A DNA stretch of 64,000 nucleotides from HGM04593 sp045533955 (GTDB lineage Bacteria > Bacteroidota > Bacteroidia > Bacteroidales > Bacteroidaceae). Positions 59,083-64,000 of this stretch are shown piece after piece. Each line of letters opens with the position of its first letter. Positions within the stretch are counted from its first letter, which is position 1. A program made the translations under genes and the position numbers. The stretch is from positions 38,821 to 102,820 of the forward strand of contig JAZSIU010000011.1 of NCBI GenBank assembly GCA_045533955.1. Direction: 5' to 3'. Below the pieces are notes generated by a model. The model was not told where the DNA came from and did no database searches. It worked only from the letters and a program-made list of their open reading frames with translations.

Positions 59083-60729
59083 ATGGCAAACAATACAACC
59101 TTTTTTGGCAATACTGATTTCGGTCGTCGTCGCGAAAACAACGAAGACGCGTTTGTAATTGAAAACATTTGGGATGACGACCACATCCTGGCTGTTGCAA
59201 TCGATGGGGTTGGGGGTTATGAAGGGGGTGAAGTTGCCGCCGCAATAGCACAAGCATGTATCCCCGAATATCTTCGCAACTATCCCAATGGTGAACGATG
59301 CGAATTGTTGAAACAGGCTGTAATCTATGCCAATAATTCTATATTTGAAAAACGCCAACAAAACCCCGAATTAAGTAGCATGAGTTGTGTTCTAACCGCA
59401 GCTCTCATCGAGGTAAAAAATCGCCGCATAAACATGGCTCATGTAGGCGACACTCGCCTATATGAACTTGCCAATGGCTCATATCGTAAACTTTCGCGCG
59501 ACCACTCGCTCGTAGGATATCGCGAAGAGATTGGCGACCTCACCGAAGAGGAAGCGATGAGACACCCTCAACGCAACATCATCAGTCGTGACGTGGGTTC
59601 TAAAATCCTGCAAAGCAATTCTGATGACTATATCTACACCGACACCTTCCCTTTGCAAGCCCGCTCATCATTACTTCTTTGCTCCGACGGTCTTTGCGAC
59701 ATGGTGACATCGGCTCAAATGCGCGCCGTTCTTGAACAAGACATCCCCACTCAAGACAAAGTAAACGCCCTAATACAAGCAGCCAACGATGCCGGTGGTA
59801 AAGACAATATTACCGTTGTCATTGTTGAGACTCACTTCGAAGAAGAACAACGCAATAACGTCCACAACGACAATGTCGTTACTGAACAAAAAATCGACAA
59901 TAGCAACCCTTATGTTACGGTCACTCGTGTGAGTGCTCCTACTACTGCTGAGCCCAACATTGAGTCATCCTCATCAAACAACACTACCGGGTCAGCCATA
60001 TCTCTCGATGACGAGCCGGCAACTGCAGTTTCTCCTGCCAAATTACCGCCTCTCCCCAATAAGCAAACATCTGCTCCGGCGCAACCCCAAAGACAATCGA
60101 CAACAAACGCTCCCAAAGCCCCTACTCATCAGGGCAGAACTAAACAAACACCAAACGCCACTCGTCATCGACCACAAGCGCCCTCGGCAAAAACTCCACA
60201 CAAAAATCCTATCAACGACCAACCTCATGTTGAAGTCACCAGAGTTTCACATTCAAATCAACCCAACTACATGCCTTCATATTCTGAGGATGAAGATAAG
60301 ACTAAATTAAGCACCCCCATTCTCTCAAGTATTATTGTCTTCGCTGCTGTTGTGGTTTTCTTTGCAGGTTATTTTACAAAGGGATACATTAACCCTGAAT
60401 TTGACAACGGCACCTATTATGAACAAACAGAATATATAGATGCAACAACTCCCGAAACAATAAACAACATCCAAGTCATATCACTTGAATCCGATTCTAA
60501 TAAAACTCAAAATGATTCAGTGGTATACATTATGGTCAATAACAACGACCTTTACAGTAGAGTTTTCAAGAATGATTCAACAATAAATACCGAATACATT
60601 TTGAATCTAATCAATAACAATAAGTTAATCCCAAAAATCAAGAATAGGCCAAAGGGCAACCAAGCAACGACATCTGCTGAAGGTGCTAGTGCCGACCCTG
60701 CTCTTTCAGAAGAAAAAATCAATCAATAA
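59083..60729 (+). CDS. Membrane-anchored PP2C protein phosphatase
   Basis: 548 residues. PP2C domain at about 5-245: FGRRRENNEDAFV, VAIDGVGGYEGGEVAAA, MAHVGDTRLYEL, LLLCSDGLCDMV and GKDNITVVIVE. A Pro/Thr/Gln-rich linker (about 250-405) leads to one membrane segment (about 412-432, ILSSIIVFAAVVVFFAGYF) and an extracytoplasmic tail of about 115 residues. This matches the plan of mycobacterial PstP (cytoplasmic phosphatase, one TM, short outside domain), though the sequences need not be orthologous. It probably reverses the neighbouring kinase's phosphorylation. Start 5 bases after the upstream gene. Confidence 0.93.
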   Translation: MANNTTFFGNTDFGRRRENNEDAFVIENIWDDDHILAVAIDGVGGYEGGEVAAAIAQACIPEYLRNYPNGERCELLKQAVIYANNSIFEKRQQNPELSSMSCVLTAALIEVKNRRINMAHVGDTRLYELANGSYRKLSRDHSLVGYREEIGDLTEEEAMRHPQRNIISRDVGSKILQSNSDDYIYTDTFPLQARSSLLLCSDGLCDMVTSAQMRAVLEQDIPTQDKVNALIQAANDAGGKDNITVVIVETHFEEEQRNNVHNDNVVTEQKIDNSNPYVTVTRVSAPTTAEPNIESSSSNNTTGSAISLDDEPATAVSPAKLPPLPNKQTSAPAQPQRQSTTNAPKAPTHQGRTKQTPNATRHRPQAPSAKTPHKNPINDQPHVEVTRVSHSNQPNYMPSYSEDEDKTKLSTPILSSIIVFAAVVVFFAGYFTKGYINPEFDNGTYYEQTEYIDATTPETINNIQVISLESDSNKTQNDSVVYIMVNNNDLYSRVFKNDSTINTEYILNLINNNKLIPKIKNRPKGNQATTSAEGASADPALSEEKINQ

Positions 60730-60741
60730 ATGCCCTAACGA

Positions 60742-61395
60742 ATGACAAAATATATAAAATACATATATTACCCTTTAGGCATTATTCTGTTACTGCTCAC
60801 AATCAGCCAATTCTTGCCAATAGCAAAAGATGTTTTCTCTCATCTATCTAAATACCAATGGCTATTTTATGGCATGATTGCATACTTTATTGTGCGCCAG
60901 TTCTCTTTTTTCTCGCGCAATGAAGATTGGTTGCAAACCACTTCCCACGAAGTTACACATGCTATTGTAGGAATTATGTTTTTCCACAAAATACATTCCT
61001 TGCAAGCCGGACAAGACGGAGGAATGGTACAACATAGCGGCCGAAAATTTGGAAGCATATTCATCACGCTTGCCCCTTATTGCTTACCTATTGCTACATA
61101 TGCAATTCTGCTATTCCGCATCCTAGGGGCTGACTCTATGCTATATATTTTCGACTTATTTATCGGTTTCACCTTAGCATTTCATATTGTGTGTTTTTGG
61201 ACGCAAACTGAACGCCGACAACCCGACATTCAACAATATGGGCTAGTAGGTTCTGCTCTTTTTATTTCCGTTGCGCTCATTTTCAATGCATCTATAATTT
61301 TATTAAGCATCCGCCGAGGTATAATCGGAGCTATATCCGACATCCTCCCTGCCTATTGGGACACATTTACAAATTGGATTTCAGCAATATTTTAG
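60742..61395 (+). CDS. M50-type membrane metallopeptidase-like protein
   Basis: 217 residues with about five membrane segments. HEVTH at 69-73 in TTSHEVTHAIVGIMFFHKIH has the HExxH zinc motif at the edge of a membrane helix, as in site-2/M50B-like proteases; GSIFITLAPYCLPIATYAIL follows, where a proline-rich second motif could sit. A third zinc ligand is not clear. Possible regulated intramembrane protease or a structural relative. Twelve bases after the phosphatase gene. Confidence 0.7.
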   Translation: MTKYIKYIYYPLGIILLLLTISQFLPIAKDVFSHLSKYQWLFYGMIAYFIVRQFSFFSRNEDWLQTTSHEVTHAIVGIMFFHKIHSLQAGQDGGMVQHSGRKFGSIFITLAPYCLPIATYAILLFRILGADSMLYIFDLFIGFTLAFHIVCFWTQTERRQPDIQQYGLVGSALFISVALIFNASIILLSIRRGIIGAISDILPAYWDTFTNWISAIF

Positions 61396-61408
61396 CCATT
61401 TAAAGACC

Positions 61409-62050
61409 ATGTACGACGTTGACTCACTTCTATCCCACTGTAATGAAATCGACCAAATGATTGACCGAGGCGATGTCCCCGATGCCGTAAGATTTTCCGG
61501 AGAATTGTTGGCTAAGGCCGACTCACTTTGGACTAATGCTCGAAACAACAAAATCGACTCAAAAAAAGCGATTTCAGCTGTCGCAATATTAGCCGCATAC
61601 CATTGTGATGCTTTAGCCATGATGAGTAATCTTAACGACGCATACGCAACTGCTGTCACCGTTCTATTTCAGATGGCTATCGACGGAAACGACTCTCTTT
61701 CTATCAACCAGTCGGCACTACAACTCTACAACACCGCCATAGTATCGCTGATGCAAATACTTCAACAGCCGGCACTTCAGCCCGACGACACTTCTCGCCA
61801 ACACATCAACGAAATAATGCGTTATTTAGCTTCAATGCTATATCACTACTACAACATCGTCGGGAAAGCACGACCAAACTTTCCGCATCTTCAAGTAACA
61901 TACCAACTACTTTCACAGCTACAAGGCAGTGTTGACATACAATATCCCACAATCAAAGTACTCAACGAAGAAATATCCCCATCTTCTCCTCTCCCACTCT
62001 TCAGCGACCTCGTTGGTCGCTCCCATGCAATGCGACTTATCGAGCCTTAA
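61409..62050 (+). CDS. Hypothetical helical protein, end of the kinase operon
   Basis: 213 residues, no signal or membrane segment. It is almost entirely helical with TPR-like spacing (MYDVDSLLSHCNEIDQMIDR, AISAVAILAAYHCDALAMMS). I do not recognise a family. Thirteen bases after the metallopeptidase-like gene, so it is co-transcribed. Its acidic/Ser-Pro tail (EEISPSSPLPLF) ends the operon. Role unknown, perhaps a scaffold. Confidence 0.6.
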   Translation: MYDVDSLLSHCNEIDQMIDRGDVPDAVRFSGELLAKADSLWTNARNNKIDSKKAISAVAILAAYHCDALAMMSNLNDAYATAVTVLFQMAIDGNDSLSINQSALQLYNTAIVSLMQILQQPALQPDDTSRQHINEIMRYLASMLYHYYNIVGKARPNFPHLQVTYQLLSQLQGSVDIQYPTIKVLNEEISPSSPLPLFSDLVGRSHAMRLIEP

Positions 62051-62108
62051 CACGTTTCAACTGCGTCTCTCTCATTGATTACATCTATGCCGTAATAGAT
62101 TTTAGCTG

Positions 62109-62139
62109 TTGGAGGAGATGTGGTTGCTTTATATCTTTG
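62109..62139 (+). promoter_or_regulatory. Promoter of trxA
   Basis: -33 TTG (62109-62111), 20-base spacer, -7 TATCTTTG (62132-62139); the ATG is at 62183. Confidence 0.7.
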
Positions 62140-62182
62140 CATCAGAAATGATAAACGATAATAAATCAAAACTGACATAGAT

Positions 62183-62536
62183 ATGAAAGCAAAACATCTT
62201 AATTTCGACGAATTTGCAACCAGTGTGGCAAATCCTCACAACTTAAGTAATTGGCAGTTTCTTGGAGACAAACCTGCCATTGTTGACTTTTACGCATCGT
62301 GGTGCGGACCGTGCAAAATGCTTGCTCCGGTACTCGACGATGTGGCTTCCGAATATGACGGCAAGGTTGATGTATATAAAATCGATGTCGACAAAGAACC
62401 CGAACTTGCCAACGCGTTCAAGGTGCGAAGCATTCCCACCCTACTATTTATTCCACGCGACAAATTGCCCGTAATCTCTCGCGGTGCCATGAGCAAAAAC
62501 GAACTTGTCGACGCCATCAACACTCACCTATTATAA
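62183..62536 (+). CDS. trxA: Thioredoxin
   Basis: 117 residues with an active site WCGPC in FYASWCGPCKMLAP, the cis-proline segment FKVRSIPTLLFIP, and the C-terminal helix. No signal peptide, so it works in the cytosol, reducing disulfides of other proteins. The gene stands alone between the kinase operon and the rubrerythrins. Confidence 0.93.
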   Translation: MKAKHLNFDEFATSVANPHNLSNWQFLGDKPAIVDFYASWCGPCKMLAPVLDDVASEYDGKVDVYKIDVDKEPELANAFKVRSIPTLLFIPRDKLPVISRGAMSKNELVDAINTHLL

Positions 62537-62663
62537 CAACCAACTTACTTTTTATAACTCTCCCCAATAGCGATGACCACTCAATCGTCATCGCTATTAT
62601 TTATCTGATATAATTTTTCAAAAAAACATCTAAATAGATTGGTCGAATTACAACTTTTTTCTG

Positions 62664-62671
62664 TAACTTCG
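62664..62671 (+). promoter_or_regulatory. -7-like box of the first rubrerythrin gene
   Basis: TAACTTCG, one mismatch to TAnnTTTG, 44 bases upstream of the ATG at 62716. Confidence 0.45.
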
Positions 62672-62715
62672 CATAAGTAAAATATAACGTATAATTATCT
62701 AAACTGAATAATAAC

Positions 62716-63267
62716 ATGAAAAAGAAATTTATTTGCGTAGTATGTGGTTACGTACACGAAGGTGACGAAGCTCCCGAACAATGTCCATTGTGCAAAGTAG
62801 GTAAAGACAAATTCAAAGAACTCGTTGAAGACGAAGAGTTGAAATTCGTTACCGAACACGAAATAGGCATCGCTAAAGGTTGCGACGAAGAAATGATTAA
62901 AGACCTCACCACTCATTTCAATGGTGAATGTTCTGAAGTGGGTATGTATCTCGCTATGTCACGTCAAGCCGACCGCGAAGGTTATCCCGAAATCGCCGAA
63001 GCATTCAAACGCTACGCTTGGGAAGAAGCCGAACACGCTGCTAAATTTGCCGAACTTCTTGGCGAATGTGTGTGGGACACTAAGACAAACCTCGAAAAGC
63101 GTATGGCTGCCGAAGCCGGCGCTAATGCCGACAAAATGCGCATCGCTGCTCGTGCTAAACAACTCAACCTCGATGCTATCCACGACACCGTTCACGAAAT
63201 GGCTAAAGACGAAGCGCGTCATGGTCAAGGATTCCAAGGTCTTTACAATCGCTTCTTCAAAAAATAA
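62716..63267 (+). CDS. Reverse rubrerythrin
   Basis: 183 residues. The rubredoxin-like Fe(SCys)4 site is at the N-terminus: CVVCGY (about 7-12) and CPLCK (about 23-27). The ferritin-like di-iron domain follows, with Glu ligands in ECSEVGMYLAMSRQ, EEAEHAAKFAEL and DEARHGQGF. This inverted order defines the reverse rubrerythrin group, which reduces peroxide or oxygen in anaerobes. Very biased codon use (16 AAA to 3 AAG; GAA throughout but one). The second rubrerythrin starts 26 bases downstream. Confidence 0.93.
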   Translation: MKKKFICVVCGYVHEGDEAPEQCPLCKVGKDKFKELVEDEELKFVTEHEIGIAKGCDEEMIKDLTTHFNGECSEVGMYLAMSRQADREGYPEIAEAFKRYAWEEAEHAAKFAELLGECVWDTKTNLEKRMAAEAGANADKMRIAARAKQLNLDAIHDTVHEMAKDEARHGQGFQGLYNRFFKK

Positions 63268-63293
63268 TATCTAACCAAAATTTATTTTATATC

Positions 63294-63836
63294 ATGGCTG
63301 AATTAAAAGGTTCTAAAACCGAAAAAAATCTTCAAGAAGCATTTGCAGGTGAGTCAATGGCTCGTAACAAATACACCTATTATGCCTCTCAAGCACGCAA
63401 AGATGGCTACGAACAAATCGCTAAAATCTTTGAAGAAACTGCTAACAACGAAAAAGAGCACGCCAAAATTTGGTTTAAACTTCTTCATGGCGATGCAATC
63501 CCATCTACTGCTGAAAATCTTCTCGACGCAGCTCAAGGTGAAAACTACGAGTGGACCGACATGTATGCTCGCTTCGCTCAAGAAGCTCGCGAAGAAGGGT
63601 TCACCAAAATCGCTGCCCTCTTTGACATGGTAGGCAAAATCGAAAAAGAACACGAAGAACGCTACCGCAAACTCCTCGCTAATGTAGAAGGTCAATTGGT
63701 ATTCTCTCGCGAAGGTGATTGTATTTGGGAATGTGCCAACTGTGGCCACATCGTTATCGGTAAAAAAGCTCCTGAAATGTGTCCAGTGTGCAAACATCCT
63801 AAAGCATTCTTCCAAATCAAAGCTGAAAACTATTAA
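63294..63836 (+). CDS. Rubrerythrin (classical order)
   Basis: 180 residues. Ferritin-like di-iron domain first (NLQEAFAGESMARNKYTYYA, ETANNEKEHAKIWFKLL, EKEHEERYRKLL), then the C-terminal rubredoxin-like site CANCGH and CPVCKHPKAFF. It should act as a peroxide reductase with the neighbouring reverse rubrerythrin and thioredoxin/rubredoxin-type donors. Probably co-transcribed with the upstream gene. Confidence 0.95.
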   Translation: MAELKGSKTEKNLQEAFAGESMARNKYTYYASQARKDGYEQIAKIFEETANNEKEHAKIWFKLLHGDAIPSTAENLLDAAQGENYEWTDMYARFAQEAREEGFTKIAALFDMVGKIEKEHEERYRKLLANVEGQLVFSREGDCIWECANCGHIVIGKKAPEMCPVCKHPKAFFQIKAENY

Positions 63837-63860
63837 TCGATAGATTTCAATAATAGAGGG

Positions 63861-63886
63861 GGGTGTGTCAAAAATCAGTCACACCC
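63861..63886 (+). terminator. Terminator of the rubrerythrin genes
   Basis: GGGTGTG (63861-63867) and CACACCC (63880-63886) around TCAAAAATCAGT; T-rich after TCATTG. Similar in layout to the hairpins at 22713 and 30047. Confidence 0.75.
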
Positions 63887-63908
63887 TCATTGTTTCAAAA
63901 AAAACGAT

Positions 63909-63938
63909 AAAGCCCTGACTTTCTCAAGCTAGGGCTTT
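63909..63938. repeat. Inverted repeat near the right edge
   Basis: AAAGCCCT (63909-63916) and AGGGCTTT (63931-63938), 14-base loop. It lies between the rubrerythrin terminator and a new start codon; it could be a terminator or the end of an insertion sequence. Confidence 0.5.
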
Positions 63939-63983
63939 GCTATGTCCTAAAGTTTTTGTATCTTTAGGTAAACCTAAATAAAT

Positions 63984-64000
63984 ATGACAAAGGTACATTT
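63984..64000 (+). CDS. Start of a gene cut by the right edge (possible transposase)
   Basis: ATG at 63984 opens a frame MTKVH before the window ends. A TATCTTTA sequence about 26 bases upstream resembles a -7 box. Some Bacteroidota IS transposases begin this way, and an inverted repeat lies just before, but five codons cannot support a real assignment. Confidence 0.25.

Noticed and set aside
60742..61395. Calling the HExxH protein a proven site-2 protease
   Set aside because: Only the HExxH motif is visible; the second zinc-ligand motif could not be identified.

Overview
The window is Bacteroidota DNA, most likely from gut Bacteroidales. Promoters follow the TAnnTTTG (-7) plus TTTG (-33) pattern. 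There are two subtilases with T9SS type A sorting tails, a GH97 glycosidase, DUF3857, DUF3332 and AI-2E proteins, an ArsF/ArsG arsenical operon and Bacteroidota-type tyrosine integrases. No ribosomal RNA is present; one tRNA-Ser was found.

Layout. (1) 1-6.0 kb: end of a TIGR02757 gene, the malic enzyme maeB, a Big2 lipoprotein, a Nudix/winged-helix regulator with its own operator and an 81-bp repeat array, and a small PP2C phosphatase. (2) 6.0-16.3 kb: a composite integrative island at the 3' end of guaA. It holds one complete 4.8-kb element (tyrosine integrase, NUMOD3-like ORF, replication-initiator-like protein, iteron-like repeats, serine recombinase, cargo gene). Behind it lie two integrase-less units in tandem, separated by copies of the guaA end. 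Cargo genes sit in one slot, between the serine recombinase stop codon and the integrase arm repeats. The cargo is a PD-(D/E)XK protein, a HipA-like kinase with a DUF3037 partner, a leucine-rich-repeat protein without a signal peptide, and an unknown protein; each has its own promoter. (3) 16.3-22.6 kb: guaA with a degenerate amidotransferase half, mscL, a 29-residue lipoprotein, gapA, and an arsR-arsF-arsG-thioredoxin-permease operon with two matching ArsR-type operators. (4) 22.8-50 kb: two DUF3857 proteins, a GH97 enzyme, a glycosyltransferase/RluA/fmt cluster, DUF3332 lipoprotein, cdsA-purM, two subtilases, an EF-hand-like acidic protein, MerR and Sel1 genes, an MFS transporter, an AI-2E transporter, DUF2007 and mltG. 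(5) 50.3-50.9 kb: tRNA-Ser(GCU) followed by a truncated integrase. (6) 51.1-62.05 kb: a seven-gene operon encoding a 1511-residue SEDS-transpeptidase fusion, an atypical Hanks kinase, two FHA-type proteins, a membrane-anchored PP2C phosphatase, an HExxH membrane protein and a helical protein. (7) 62.2-64 kb: trxA, a reverse rubrerythrin, a classical rubrerythrin, and the start of another gene.

Two parts stand out. The guaA island looks like a small integrative element that accretes in tandem and swaps cargo at a fixed slot. The 51-62 kb operon places a fused peptidoglycan polymerase/cross-linker with a kinase, phosphatase and FHA readers, much like the actinobacterial pstP-rodA-pbpA-pknA/B-fha locus.

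Caution: codon preference flips near 22.7 kb. gapA uses 20 AAG/3 AAA, only GAG and only CAG; the 62.7-kb rubrerythrin uses 3 AAG/16 AAA, almost only GAA and only CAA (hand counts). Both should be well expressed, so the two halves may come from different genomes (assembly chimera or a very large transfer). All family names come from reading the proteins; no database search was run.
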